A DNA stretch of 64,000 nucleotides. Origin: an uncultured Porphyromonadaceae bacterium. Lineage in GTDB: Bacteria > Bacteroidota > Bacteroidia > Bacteroidales > UBA11471. Every line of letters begins with the position of its first letter. Position 1 is the stretch's first letter. The DNA is taken from positions 1 through 64,000 of the forward strand of contig UQOX01000011.1 in the NCBI GenBank assembly GCA_900542765.1, in the 5' to 3' direction. The position numbers were made by a program, and so were the translations under genes. Below the pieces are notes generated by a model. That model was not told where the DNA came from. It saw nothing but the letters and a program-made list of their open reading frames with translations, and searched no databases. Below are positions 1 through 9,008 of this stretch, piece after piece.

Positions 1-1328
1 CCTGCGAGGCCGACGCCCTCTCGCCCGGCGGTTATTACAACATCGTCGTCAGCGGCGGCGAAGATGAGAATTATGCGTTCAACCAATACATCAACGGTAC
101 GCTGCTCGTCAAGGGCAAGACCCGCATCACGCTCGGTGAAATCACCGACAAGCGATATGGCGACACGCCTTTCACCCCCTCTTTCTCGTCGAACAACACC
201 GAAAGCCCCGTGCGCTTCGAAATCGCCGACACCACCATCGCCCGACTTGAAAACGGCAAGATTGTCATCGTCAAGAGCGGAACAACCTCGCTGAAAGCCT
301 ATCAGGAGGAAAGCGCCCTCTTCTCGGCCGGCGAATCGGAAGCCCTCGACTTCACCATCGGCAAAGCTCCCCTGAGCGTGAGCGTGGCCAACACGGTGCG
401 CATCGAGGGCGAGGAGAATCCCGAGTTTGAACTCTCGTTCAGCGGGTTCATCAACGGCGAAGACACCTCCTGCCTCGACGTCCTGCCCACCGCCTCCTGC
501 GAGGCCGACGCCCTCTCGCCCGGCGGTTATTACAACATCGTCGTCAGCGGAGGAGAAGATGACTGCTACGACTTTGCCCAATATGTCGGAGGCACCTTGC
601 TGGTCAAAGGTAAAACGCACATCACGCTCGACGAAATCTCAGACTTGCGATATGGCGACCTGCCATTCGCCCCGACCTTCTCGTCGAACAACGCCGAAAG
701 CCCCGTGCATTTTGAAATCGCCGACCCGACCATTGCCGACTTCGTAAACGGCAAAATCGTCATCATCAAGAGCGGAACGACCACGCTGAAAGCCTATCAG
801 GAAGAGAGCGCATTCTTCTCGGCCGGTGAATCGGAAGAGATAACCCTCTCCATCGAGAAAGCGCCGTTGAGCGTGAGCGTCGACAACGCCTTGCGTGAAG
901 AGGGCGAACCCAATCCGCTCTTCACCCTGTCATACAGCGGATTTGTCAACGGCGACGATGCCTCGTGCATCGACGTGGCTCCGGTGGCCCAATGCCTCGA
1001 TGCCTCCCTCTCCTCGCCCGCCGGATATTATGAAATCACCGTCAGCGGCGGCGAAGACGACTGCTATGTATTCACCCGGTACATCAGCGGAACCCTGGTT
1101 GTCACCGAAGTCTCGGGCTTGCAGGTACCGACCCTCGAAGGGGTGCGCATCTACCTGGCCGACAAACGGCTTGTCATAAAAGGCATGCAGGTCGACACGG
1201 TCGACATCTATACCTTGAACGGAAGCCTGGCCGGTCGCTACCGCGCGGGTGACATCGTCGACCTGCCGACCGGATTCTACATCGCCCGCACGGCAGAGGG
1301 CAAGGCTTGTCTGCAAATAACCGAATAA
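1..1328 (+). CDS. MBG-repeat surface protein, C-terminal part (5' end outside window)
   Basis: The frame is open to the left edge, so this is the C-terminal part of a longer protein; the GTG at 210 is internal. It consists of alternating beta-sandwich modules. One type carries a YGD motif (RYGDTPF, RYGDLPF) followed by an Ig-like stretch ending KSGTTxLKAYQEES. The other is MBG-like (KAPLSVSV, then NPxFxLSxSGFxNG, then GYYxIxVSGGED and GTLLV). Together they form a 165-residue unit seen twice in full and once in part. The last 70 residues form a separate tail (VDIYTLNGSLAGRYRAG, then LPTGFYIARTAEG) resembling type IX secretion type A sorting domains. The likely role is a secreted or surface-displayed adhesin-like protein. 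Domain type is known from the MBG family; export by type IX secretion is inferred from the tail and from porX/porW nearby. The partner or ligand is unknown. Confidence 0.8.
   Translation, partial: CEADALSPGGYYNIVVSGGEDENYAFNQYINGTLLVKGKTRITLGEITDKRYGDTPFTPSFSSNNTESPVRFEIADTTIARLENGKIVIVKSGTTSLKAYQEESALFSAGESEALDFTIGKAPLSVSVANTVRIEGEENPEFELSFSGFINGEDTSCLDVLPTASCEADALSPGGYYNIVVSGGEDDCYDFAQYVGGTLLVKGKTHITLDEISDLRYGDLPFAPTFSSNNAESPVHFEIADPTIADFVNGKIVIIKSGTTTLKAYQEESAFFSAGESEEITLSIEKAPLSVSVDNALREEGEPNPLFTLSYSGFVNGDDASCIDVAPVAQCLDASLSSPAGYYEITVSGGEDDCYVFTRYISGTLVVTEVSGLQVPTLEGVRIYLADKRLVIKGMQVDTVDIYTLNGSLAGRYRAGDIVDLPTGFYIARTAEGKACLQITE
3..1109 (+). repeat. Tandem 495-bp coding repeats (165 aa)
   Basis: Matching points of the unit (the codon for the Cys starting CEADALSPGG, CEADALSPGG and CLDASLSSPAG) lie at 3, 498 and 993, an exact 495-base spacing. 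About the first 50 bases of copies one and two (3-55 and 498-550) are almost identical, while the third copy is more diverged and has one extra codon. This indicates duplication in frame. More copies probably lie upstream of the window. Confidence 0.85.
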
Positions 1329-1340
1329 CCCTCCTCCCCA

Positions 1341-1384
1341 TATGACAAGAGCGGCCGCCCGATAAGGCGGCCGCTCTTGTCATA
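1341..1384. terminator. Perfect 19-bp hairpin between convergent genes
   Basis: Bases 1341-1359 pair perfectly with 1366-1384 around a six-base loop. The hairpin begins 12 bases after the stop of the repeat protein and ends 20 bases before the convergent Imm17-like gene. There is no long T run on either side, but the position and the stem strength suggest a bidirectional terminator. Confidence 0.7.
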
Positions 1385-1403
1385 AAATCAAGCGACAATG
1401 TTG

Positions 1404-1631
1404 TCAAAACAGGTCATGGTCCCGATAAATCACATAGGCCATGGCCCAAACAAAAATACCCAGGAGCAGGTAAAAAATGCGCGCGCCGCGCCGGCCAAAG
1501 AAACGAATCATCAGGCGGCTGTTCTGCGTCTCGAAAAACCAGCGCCACCGGCACACCGCCGCCCCCACCGAAAGGGTTCCGGAGAGGAGAAACAGGAAAA
1601 AGACGATATAGGTGGCCACTCGCAACGGCAT
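1404..1631 (-). CDS. Small two-helix membrane protein, Imm17-like
   Basis: A 75-residue protein with a hydrophobic helix at about 5-25 and a second at about 50-68, separated by a basic segment (WRWFFETQN, then FFGRRGARIFYLLLG). The WFF...R.FGR.GARIFY arrangement resembles the Imm17 family of small polymorphic-toxin immunity proteins, which are two-helix membrane proteins. No toxin gene is next to it. It starts 16 bases after tsaE and is probably co-transcribed as the last gene of the aroA-to-tsaE run. The Imm17 assignment is from memory of the family pattern; the actual role here is unknown and may not be immunity at all. Confidence 0.55.
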   Translation of the reverse strand: MPLRVATYIVFFLFLLSGTLSVGAAVCRWRWFFETQNSRLMIRFFGRRGARIFYLLLGIFVWAMAYVIYRDHDLF

Positions 1632-1647
1632 GGGACGGACTGATTTT

Positions 1648-2073
1648 CTAAGACTGAATCATCGTGACGCGTCTCGACCCGTCGGGCTGCTCCTCGATGT
1701 AGACATCGACAGTGTCGGGCGGCAGAAGCTCCTCGATTTTCTCGGGCCACTCGATGAAGCAGAGGGCGTCGCTGTAAATGTAATCTTCATACCCGAAATC
1801 GAATGCCTCCTCGGGCTTGTTGATGCGATAGAAATCGAAATGATAAATCGAACGTCCGTCGGTCGTGGGGCCATACTCATTGATGATGGCAAACGTGGGA
1901 CTGTTGATGACATCGTCGACGCCAAGTTCTTCGCAGAGAGCCTTGATGAACGTCGTTTTTCCGGCGCCCATCGTCCCGCGGAAGGCAAAAACGGTACTAT
2001 CGCCCATCGCGTCGATAAAGGCGCGGGCAACCTGACGTATCTCATCGAGATGGTGTATGGTAAATTGTGCCAT
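1648..2073 (-). CDS. tsaE: tRNA threonylcarbamoyladenosine biosynthesis ATPase TsaE
   Basis: A 141-residue cytoplasmic P-loop ATPase that works with TsaD and TsaB to make t6A37 in tRNAs decoding ANN codons. A Walker A motif GTMGAGKT lies at residues 33-40, followed by the family signature [11 protein letters not shown] and, further on, HFDFYRI and FIEWPEKI. The start at 2073 (MAQFTIHH) is chosen because the longer frame from 2106 would run into the end of porX at 2081. With it the gap to porX is seven bases. The partner gene tsaD lies at 51394-52413 in the same window; tsaB was not seen. Length and motifs are normal for the family. Confidence 0.95.
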   Translation of the reverse strand: MAQFTIHHLDEIRQVARAFIDAMGDSTVFAFRGTMGAGKTTFIKALCEELGVDDVINSPTFAIINEYGPTTDGRSIYHFDFYRINKPEEAFDFGYEDYIYSDALCFIEWPEKIEELLPPDTVDVYIEEQPDGSRRVTMIQS

Positions 2074-2080
2074 GATTGAC

Positions 2081-3625
2081 TTATTTTTTGGGTGTGAGCG
2101 TAACAAGCGGCACCATCATCTCCTCCATGGAGATGCCTCCGTGCTGGAAAGTGTCTTTGTAATAGCTCACATAGTAGTTATAATTATTGGGATAAGCAAA
2201 GAAATCGTGATTGGTGGCAAAGATGTAGGCCGAACTGACGTTGGGCGAGGGCAACCCGAACCGTGCGGGAGCCTTTATTTCATACACTTGCTTGGGATTA
2301 TAGGTCATGTTCTTTCCCACCTTGTAGCGCAGATTGGTATTGGTGTTGCGGTCCGAAACGACCTTTACCGCATTGTCGACCGAGATGGTACCGTGGTCGG
2401 TGGTGAGAATCACCTTGTAGTCCTTCTCGGCGATTTTCCTGAAAATCTCCAACGCGGGAGAATGCCGGAACCACGACTCGGTGAGCGACCGATAGGCCGC
2501 ATCGGTGCCGGCCAACTCGCGTATCATCTTCGAATCGGTGCGGGCATGCGAAAGCATGTCGATGAAATTGAGCACGCACACATTGAGGTCGTAGCGGTCG
2601 AAGTGGGCAAAGTCGCGCAAGAGTTTTTCGCCGAAAGAGGAGTCGTTGATTTTATTATAGGAATAGGTATAACGCTTGCGGTAACGGTCGAGCAACGTGC
2701 CTATGAGAGGCGCCTCGTTGAGGTTCTTGCCCTCTTCCGAATCTTCGTCGACCCAAAGGTCGGGAAAGAGCGAAGCGATTTTATCGGGGAGCAATCCCGA
2801 GAAAATCGCATTGCGGGCATATTGCGTGGCCGTGGGGAGAATACTGAAATAGAGCTCCTCCTCCATCATGAAATAGTCCGATAACAAGGGGCGCAACACC
2901 CGCCACTGGTCGAGGCGGAAGTTGTCGATGAGCACGACAAAGACCTTCTCGCCGTTGTCGAGCAACGGGAAAACCCGCTGCTTGAAGAGCTCATGGCTCA
3001 TCAGCGGGTGCTCCTCGCCCGAGAGCCATTTCTCGTAGTTGCGCTTGACATATTTGGCAAAGGCCGAGTTGGCATCGTTTTTCTGCATGAGCAGCATCTC
3101 TTTGAGATGTCCGCCTGTCTGTTCGAGTTCGAGCTCCCAAAAGACCAGTTTGCGGTACACGTCATACCAGTCGTTCCACGAGAGCGAACCGTTTATCTGC
3201 ATGCTGATGCGGGAGAACTCCTGCTGGTAGCCGCTCGACGTCTCTTCGGAGATGATTTCGCGGCCATAAAGATTTTTCTTTATCGACAGCCAAATCTGGT
3301 TGGGATTGACGGGCTTGATGAGATAATCGGCAATCTTGTTGCCGATGGCCTGATTCATGATGTCCTCCTCCTCACTCTTGGTAATCATGATGACCGGGAC
3401 ATGGGGGGCCACCTCCTTCATGCGGGTGAGCGTTTCGAGACCGCTCAGCCCCGGCATGTTCTCGTCGAGGATTATCAGGTCGAAGTGCTCCTTCTTCACC
3501 CGGTCGAGGGCGTCGAGACCGTTATTCACGGTGACGACTTCATATCCCTTCTGACGGAGGAAAAGAATATGGGGTTTCAGCAAATCGACCTCGTCATCGG
3601 CCCAAAGCAGGGTTTCACTCTTCAT
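2081..3625 (-). CDS. porX: PorX: response regulator with PglZ phosphatase-like domain (type IX secretion)
   Basis: A 514-residue protein with an N-terminal receiver domain (about 1-120; acidic pocket D10-D11, phospho-acceptor D54 in [10 protein letters not shown]104 in YLIKP), a helical linker, and a C-terminal PglZ/alkaline-phosphatase-like domain with metal-site motifs [10 protein letters not shown] and LTTDHGTIS. This is the PorX architecture; PorX works with the PorY kinase in controlling the type IX secretion system, and its PglZ domain is a zinc-dependent phosphodiesterase. The start at 3625 ([12 protein letters not shown]) places the receiver at the N-terminus as in the family; the longer frame to 3688 would lie inside porW. 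It overlaps porW by 11 bases, so the two are translationally coupled. No PorY kinase gene is in the window. Confidence 0.92.
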   Translation of the reverse strand: MKSETLLWADDEVDLLKPHILFLRQKGYEVVTVNNGLDALDRVKKEHFDLIILDENMPGLSGLETLTRMKEVAPHVPVIMITKSEEEDIMNQAIGNKIADYLIKPVNPNQIWLSIKKNLYGREIISEETSSGYQQEFSRISMQINGSLSWNDWYDVYRKLVFWELELEQTGGHLKEMLLMQKNDANSAFAKYVKRNYEKWLSGEEHPLMSHELFKQRVFPLLDNGEKVFVVLIDNFRLDQWRVLRPLLSDYFMMEEELYFSILPTATQYARNAIFSGLLPDKIASLFPDLWVDEDSEEGKNLNEAPLIGTLLDRYRKRYTYSYNKINDSSFGEKLLRDFAHFDRYDLNVCVLNFIDMLSHARTDSKMIRELAGTDAAYRSLTESWFRHSPALEIFRKIAEKDYKVILTTDHGTISVDNAVKVVSDRNTNTNLRYKVGKNMTYNPKQVYEIKAPARFGLPSPNVSSAYIFATNHDFFAYPNNYNYYVSYYKDTFQHGGISMEEMMVPLVTLTPKK

Positions 3626-6413
3626 ATTGCAAGATTTGATTTTCTTCAACAAACTCGAAATACTCCTCAAAGGAATGTCCCTCGACAAGCAATCTGAAAT
3701 TCTGCTCGCTTATCATCACCGGCCGCACGCCCTCGGGCATCGGTACACCGTCGGGGGCGCTCAACATGCGACGATATTGCGACACTTCGTCAAAGGTATA
3801 AAAACCTTTGACAACTAACATACTTATTTCGTTAAAGCTCATTATTTCGAGGTCGAAATCGCGAATAATGAAGTGTGCGAAGTTGTATTTGGCAATATTG
3901 AAAAGCAACAGGTTGGCCTCGATGCTTCCGGTGGGATAGACCAGCACCAAGAGGTGGGGGACGTCGGGGTCGGCCACAAACAGAGCCTCTTGCCGCGTGG
4001 TATCGGCCAAGGCTTCACCGTCTTCGCCGGTCTGTCCCAGGCGCACGCTCCATATATCGCTGCGGGCAGCTCCCGAAACGACCTCGCGTCCCTGTGCCAC
4101 ACCTTTGAGCATATCCGAGGCCAAGGTGCTCACATCTTCGGAGGGATAGGCATCGAGCAAGGCTTTCAGGCCGGTCTTGAAGGCATCGATGTTTCCCTCA
4201 TTGACATAAGAGAGCGCATCGATGAGCATGAACTTGGGTATCAACTTCGAGAGCGGATAGGTCGTGCGGGTGTAGTCATACAAGGCATGCACGCGCGTGT
4301 TCTCTCCGCCCAAATAGGCATCGTAGGCCGCCATGTAAAGCGAATCCTGCACCAAATCCATGCGACGCAGGTTGTCGAGATAATTGGGGTCGGCCAGCGC
4401 CACGGCATATTTGCTATCGGGGAAATCGGCCAAAATACGTTGCTTGTACCGTTCGGCCATGGCCTCGTCGCCGATGCGCATGCCTATCAGATAGCAGTTG
4501 TAATAGGCTTCGAGGCGATAATCATTGTCGGGGAAACGCCGGTCGAGCTCATCGAAGTTGGCCATGGCGGCCTCCATGTCTTCGAGGCGGTCTTTGAGTA
4601 TCATGGCCATGTTGAAGAGGCCGTCGGCGATAATCTCGTTCGAGGCGGCAATCGCCTCCTCGGTAAAGGGCAGTTGTTGAAGGTAAAAGCGGGGATCCTT
4701 CGGGTCATTGCTATAAGAGGAGGTATCGGCCTCGGCGGCAGCCTCCTCATCGACGAGGGTACCGTCGTCGGAAGCATATTCGTCGTCCGCGCCCTCGGTA
4801 ATATCGGCTTGGGAAAACGATGCCTTGTTGCTGCGCCGCCAGTCGTCTTCGAGCTTGCGGCGTCCCCATTTGCGCTGGAACTCCGATTTACCGGCCGTAA
4901 TCAGGGAGGTGTTGTAGAAATACCACGACGTGCTTCCGCCGGGCATGGTGGGCGTCGTGACCTGCTGTATCTGGTCGAGTTGCGGAGCGTTGGCCTCCTG
5001 CTCGGCCAGGAGCGCAGCCCGCCGCGCCTCCTCGGCGGCCTGTTCTTCGGCGGCAATGAGGTCGTCGATAATCTTCTGTATGTGTCGGTTGCGTTCCTCT
5101 TCGGGCATGGCGGCCACCCGCTGCAAACTGTCTTGCAGCTCTACGTTCCCGGCATAGACCGAAAGCTCATCGAGCACGGTCGACCGCCGCATGAGATTTT
5201 CATAATCGGGATAGCTCTCATCGACCAACGGCAGGGCTTCGGCATAACAGGGTTGCGCCTTGGTGTATTCCCGCCGGTCGAAATAGATGCCACCGAGCGT
5301 CAGTTGGCTGATGGCCAGCTCCACGCCCCGTCGCGTACTTTTCTCGGCCGCCGTCACATAGTTCTCGATGGCCTTGGCCGTGTCGCCGCGCGAGAGGTAA
5401 AGGTTACCCAAGGCGTAATAGATTTGGTCGAGGTAATCGCGATTTTTATAATTACGGGCCAAGCGCCGGAGACGTTTCTCGATTTTCGACATGTCGCTGC
5501 CGGTAAAGACCTCGGTCTGGTTGATGCGGGCATTCATCTCGGTGCGGAAAGTCGGGTTCATCTTGATGACCGACTGATAGGAACGATAAGCCCCGGCCTT
5601 GTCGCCGGTCTTGGCTTGCAACTGGGCCAAGAGGAAGGTCATGCGTATTTTTTGGCTATGCCCGTCGGCCATGCCGAGAGCCTCTTTGAGATAAGGTATG
5701 GCTTCGGCATAGGCACCGGTGCGTATCAGATAGTCGGCATACACGGTGGCATACCACTGCTTGGCGTCGCCGGTGAGGGTATATTCCTTCGAGACTTTGA
5801 GCAAAGCGTCTTCGGCCTCGTAGAGCCAACCGAGTTCGAGATAACAGCGGGCCGTCCAGATGCGGGCATCGGCCATCAACGCACTGTTCCAGGGAAAGTG
5901 CCGGGTGATGTAGATAAAGGTGGCCAGCGCCCCCAGGAAATCGCCTTGATAGAATTGCGATTTTCCCATCAACACCCAGGCGTTGTGTATAAACGGATTG
6001 AACTCGCCCCGCTTGACATACTCCCGATAAGCGGGATTGTTCATCTTCTTCCGGTCACGTTTCGGAGGCTTCTGCATGGAATGTTGCCGTATGGCCTTTT
6101 GACTCTTCTCCAAAGCCCTCGAAAAATCGCCCTTGGGCTGTGGGTCGGTGGGGACGCCATAGGCCGAGACCGGGTGCATGTGCAAGAGATGGGTGAAATT
6201 ATCTTCATAACCGGTCTGCATCGCATCGAGTTGTTCCTCAAAACTGGTGATGCCGTTGAAGTAAACGTTGTAGCGGGTGGTAAAGGCATGATAAAAGCGA
6301 TTGGCGCGCGTGTTTTTCTGTGTCGAACACGACGCAAGCGACAGCACGAGGAACAGTCCGATTCCCATGTGCTGAAAAAAAAGCCGAAGATTGAAAACGC
6401 AGCCCGATTTCAT
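3615..6413 (-). CDS. porW: PorW/SprE-type TPR lipoprotein (type IX secretion)
   Basis: A 932-residue lipoprotein. The signal sequence ends in the lipobox LASC (Cys at about residue 29), followed by the family's distinctive start (KNTRANRFYHAFTTRYNVYFNG). Many TPR-like helical repeats cover about 130-430. A charged, low-complexity segment (about 440-600, rich in E/A/D) leads to further TPR-like repeats and a C-terminal region ending [18 protein letters not shown]. SprE in Flavobacterium and PorW in Porphyromonas are needed for type IX secretion and gliding. The stop lies inside the start of porX. The start at 6413 gives a normal lipoprotein signal; an internal Met at residue 16 would shorten it. 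Upstream, 49 bases separate it from the ABC permease. Confidence 0.88.
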   Translation of the reverse strand: MKSGCVFNLRLFFQHMGIGLFLVLSLASCSTQKNTRANRFYHAFTTRYNVYFNGITSFEEQLDAMQTGYEDNFTHLLHMHPVSAYGVPTDPQPKGDFSRALEKSQKAIRQHSMQKPPKRDRKKMNNPAYREYVKRGEFNPFIHNAWVLMGKSQFYQGDFLGALATFIYITRHFPWNSALMADARIWTARCYLELGWLYEAEDALLKVSKEYTLTGDAKQWYATVYADYLIRTGAYAEAIPYLKEALGMADGHSQKIRMTFLLAQLQAKTGDKAGAYRSYQSVIKMNPTFRTEMNARINQTEVFTGSDMSKIEKRLRRLARNYKNRDYLDQIYYALGNLYLSRGDTAKAIENYVTAAEKSTRRGVELAISQLTLGGIYFDRREYTKAQPCYAEALPLVDESYPDYENLMRRSTVLDELSVYAGNVELQDSLQRVAAMPEEERNRHIQKIIDDLIAAEEQAAEEARRAALLAEQEANAPQLDQIQQVTTPTMPGGSTSWYFYNTSLITAGKSEFQRKWGRRKLEDDWRRSNKASFSQADITEGADDEYASDDGTLVDEEAAAEADTSSYSNDPKDPRFYLQQLPFTEEAIAASNEIIADGLFNMAMILKDRLEDMEAAMANFDELDRRFPDNDYRLEAYYNCYLIGMRIGDEAMAERYKQRILADFPDSKYAVALADPNYLDNLRRMDLVQDSLYMAAYDAYLGGENTRVHALYDYTRTTYPLSKLIPKFMLIDALSYVNEGNIDAFKTGLKALLDAYPSEDVSTLASDMLKGVAQGREVVSGAARSDIWSVRLGQTGEDGEALADTTRQEALFVADPDVPHLLVLVYPTGSIEANLLLFNIAKYNFAHFIIRDFDLEIMSFNEISMLVVKGFYTFDEVSQYRRMLSAPDGVPMPEGVRPVMISEQNFRLLVEGHSFEEYFEFVEENQILQYEE

Positions 6414-6462
6414 CTTAATACTATAACTGCAAATCGACCATTTTATTGCTTCGACAAGCCAT

Positions 6463-7284
6463 TTATCGCCGTTTGAAATGCAGGATCAGCGACCGTCCCA
6501 AACGGGTGACCGCATAGAGGGCTATCAGGAAGAACACGATGCAGGCTCCGGCCGGCACATCGAGGACGTAGGCCAACCACAGGCCCACGACACCGCCCAC
6601 AACGGTAAGAAGACCCGAGGCGAGCATGATGGTGCGGTAACGGCGGGTAAAAAGCTCGACCGTCATCTGCGGAATGGTGAGCATCGAAAGCAGCAACATG
6701 ATGCCCACCAGACGAATGGTCAGAACCACACAGAGCGAGACCATAATCACCATGGCATAGTCGATAAGCCGCACGGGCAACCGCCGCGTCGAAGCGAAAT
6801 CGTGATCGAAAGCCACGGCCAGAAGGGGGCGATAAAAGAAGAGAAAGAGCAGCAACAAAAGGGCCGTATAAAGGGCAAACCATGCCAAATCGGCCGAAGT
6901 CACCGTAAGGATATTGCCGAAAAGGAATTCATTGAGACCCGGCGCATAGCCCGGCGTCTTGAAGATGCAGATGATGCCCACCGCCATACCCAACGCCCAC
7001 AGGGAGGCTATGGCAGAGTCTTCGCGCACCGTCCCGCGGCGGGAGAGCCACCCCACCCCGAGCGCGGCCCCCACGGCAAACAACAATGCCCCCAGCGTGG
7101 GACTGATGCCGAGATACAGGCCAATGCCAAGCCCTCCGAACGAGGCATGGGTGATGCCTCCCGTGATAAAGACCATGCGGCGGGTCACGATATAAGTGCC
7201 TATAATCCCACCGGCCACGCCTATGAGCAACACGGCCCACAAGGCATGACGGAGAAACGCATATTGCAAGATGTCGAATGTCAT
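6463..7284 (-). CDS. Metal ABC transporter permease (ABC-3 / ZnuB-MntB family)
   Basis: A 273-residue integral membrane protein with about eight hydrophobic segments. Family motifs include YIVTRRMVFITGGITHASFGG near residues 30-50 and LFGNILTV near 140, followed by DFASTRRLPVR and LLLSMLTIPQ. ABC-3 permeases import zinc, manganese or iron with an ATPase and a periplasmic binding protein. Neither partner gene is adjacent, so this permease is an orphan in the window. It begins seven bases after the CCGxHxxC membrane protein and precedes porW by 49 bases. The metal cannot be told from the sequence. Confidence 0.9.
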   Translation of the reverse strand: MTFDILQYAFLRHALWAVLLIGVAGGIIGTYIVTRRMVFITGGITHASFGGLGIGLYLGISPTLGALLFAVGAALGVGWLSRRGTVREDSAIASLWALGMAVGIICIFKTPGYAPGLNEFLFGNILTVTSADLAWFALYTALLLLLFLFFYRPLLAVAFDHDFASTRRLPVRLIDYAMVIMVSLCVVLTIRLVGIMLLLSMLTIPQMTVELFTRRYRTIMLASGLLTVVGGVVGLWLAYVLDVPAGACIVFFLIALYAVTRLGRSLILHFKRR

Positions 7285-7291
7285 CGTCGTT

Positions 7292-7741
7292 CTATCGAGT
7301 TTGTAATTTTTCTCCCGAGGCTTTTTGTTCGCGCTGCTCCCGCACGATGAGCCACGCTTCGGCTTCGAGCGTATCGGGCAGGTTTATGCCCCTCCGTTGC
7401 AAACTGTGCAGCCAACCGGTCACGTCTTCGGGGCGGAGCGTATAAAAGACCTCTTCAAATTCGCGCGTTTCTTCGGGCGTGAAAGCATCGGCCGGCCGAC
7501 CGGCATAACGGTCGAGTTCCTCGTCGTCGTAATAAACGATGCCACGACTCGCATCGAGCAGCAGGGCCTCTTTTTCACACACCAAGTGCCGGCCGCAACA
7601 TTCGGAGGCAGGAGCCGACGGGCGGTCGGGCGACTCAGGTTCGGGCAACGTCGGACGTTTTTTCCGCTGCTTGCGTTCATAAAGGTAACACACGACTCCG
7701 AGGAGCAGTATGGAAAGGGTGATATATACAAGTCCCATCAT
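7292..7741 (-). CDS. Conserved-looking membrane-anchored protein with CCGxHxxC motif, unknown function
   Basis: A 149-residue protein with one N-terminal transmembrane helix (about 4-20), a basic and proline-rich linker (KQRKKRPTLPEPESP), then a compact soluble domain. C48, C49, H52 and C55 form the pattern CCGRHLVC, which could bind a metal. It is followed by an acidic helical region (YYDDEELDRYAGRPAD, then FTPEETREFEEVFYTL). I do not recognise a named family. The gene lies between aroA (10 bases) and the metal permease (7 bases) on the same strand, so the three are very probably one transcript. Met1 or Met2 could be the start. A link to metal uptake is an inference from the motif and position only. 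Confidence 0.75.
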   Translation of the reverse strand: MMGLVYITLSILLLGVVCYLYERKQRKKRPTLPEPESPDRPSAPASECCGRHLVCEKEALLLDASRGIVYYDDEELDRYAGRPADAFTPEETREFEEVFYTLRPEDVTGWLHSLQRRGINLPDTLEAEAWLIVREQREQKASGEKLQTR

Positions 7742-7751
7742 CGGCAGATAT

Positions 7752-8981
7752 TCATTTGAGTGTCCGTACGTCGAAACCTACCTGACGCAAATGGTCCCAG
7801 AATGCCGGATAGGACTTGCTCACCACCTCGGGATTCCTGATTTCGAGACCGGGAAAGAACATGGCTGCCGGAGCAAATGCCATGGCCATGCGGTGGTCGT
7901 CATAGGTGTCGATGGCCGGGTGGCCTGCGGCATCGGCACGGCGGCCGTCCCAGGAAAGGACCGAATCGTCGCTGTCGACAATCGGATAGCCGAGCTTGGC
8001 CAGTTCGCATTTCAAGGCGGCAATGCGGTCGGTCTCCTTTATTTTGAGTGATTGCAATCCGGTGAAACGGAACGGCCGTTGCGACAGGGCACAGGTAACC
8101 ACGAGGGTCTGGGCCAAATCGGGCTGGTCGGTAAGGTCCAACAACAAAGGTGCCGTCGTGGTTTGCCCGGTGTGACGCAAACGCACACCGTCGGCCGTAA
8201 ATTCGGTATCAACCCCCAAAGCCGCGTAGAAATCGGCCACACGGGCATCGCCCTGCACGCTTTCGCGGTGCAAACCGGGGAGCTCCACAACCGCACCGGG
8301 AGTGAGCGAAACCATTTCATACCAATAGGAGGCGGCCGACCAATCGGACTCCACGGTGAAAGCCAAGGGCTTGTAGGCGCCCGGTGCCACCACGATGCGA
8401 TTTCCTTCCCATCGGCTTCCTACCCCCCAATGGCGCATCATGGCAAGGGTCATGGCAATATAGGGTTTCGAAATCATTGTCCCGGTGAGGGTAAGCGAGA
8501 GCCCCTCTTGCATATAGGGGGCAATCATGAGCAACGCCGAGATATATTGCGAGCTGACCCCGGCGCTCAACGTCAAGTCTCCGCCGCGAAGCGGCTTTCC
8601 CTCGATGCGCAAGGGCGGGAAGCCCTCCTCGCCCAGATATTCGATGCAGGCGCCCAACGAGCGCAGGGCATCGACCAGCAGCCTGATGGGGCGGTGCCGC
8701 ATGCGCTCCGAACCGGTTATCGTCCACACGCCCGTGCACTGCGACAGATAGGCCGTGAGAAACCGCATGGCGGTTCCCGCTGCCATAATATCAAAATCGG
8801 GGCCATCACTCTCAAAAGCCCTCACCATGACGCGGGTGTCGTCACAGTCGGAAAGATTGCCTATGGGCATAGGACTCCCCGAGAGCGCGTTCAAAATCAA
8901 CGCCCGGTTGCAAATGCTTTTCGACGAAGGGAGCAGAACCCGGCCGTCGATGCGGCGGGGCGGGAAAAGAGTGAGAGCCAT
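7752..8981 (-). CDS. aroA: 3-phosphoshikimate 1-carboxyvinyltransferase (EPSP synthase)
   Basis: A 409-residue cytoplasmic enzyme that joins phosphoenolpyruvate to shikimate-3-phosphate in aromatic amino acid synthesis. Motifs in order: LPSSKSICNRALIL near the N-terminus (phosphate binding), AAGTAMRFLTAYL, SSQYISALLM, RESVQGDARVADF, KIKETDRIAAL and YDDHRMAMAFA. The start at 8981 (MALTLFPPRR) is chosen because the frame to 9122 adds 47 residues without family character and would run through a good promoter at 9009-9042. It is slightly shorter than the E. coli enzyme (427). It is the first gene of a minus-strand run ending with the Imm17-like gene. Confidence 0.95.
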   Translation of the reverse strand: MALTLFPPRRIDGRVLLPSSKSICNRALILNALSGSPMPIGNLSDCDDTRVMVRAFESDGPDFDIMAAGTAMRFLTAYLSQCTGVWTITGSERMRHRPIRLLVDALRSLGACIEYLGEEGFPPLRIEGKPLRGGDLTLSAGVSSQYISALLMIAPYMQEGLSLTLTGTMISKPYIAMTLAMMRHWGVGSRWEGNRIVVAPGAYKPLAFTVESDWSAASYWYEMVSLTPGAVVELPGLHRESVQGDARVADFYAALGVDTEFTADGVRLRHTGQTTTAPLLLDLTDQPDLAQTLVVTCALSQRPFRFTGLQSLKIKETDRIAALKCELAKLGYPIVDSDDSVLSWDGRRADAAGHPAIDTYDDHRMAMAFAPAAMFFPGLEIRNPEVVSKSYPAFWDHLRQVGFDVRTLK

Positions 8982-9008
8982 TTTTACTACATTCTGGTTG
9001 CGAATACG

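Noticed and set aside
3..1109. Direct repeats considered as a CRISPR array
   Set aside because: The unit is 495 bases, in frame and protein-coding, without spacers.
3873..6476. 867-residue plus-strand open frame opposite porW
   Set aside because: It is the complement of porW codons, has no family resemblance, and porW has a clear lipobox and known N-terminal pattern.
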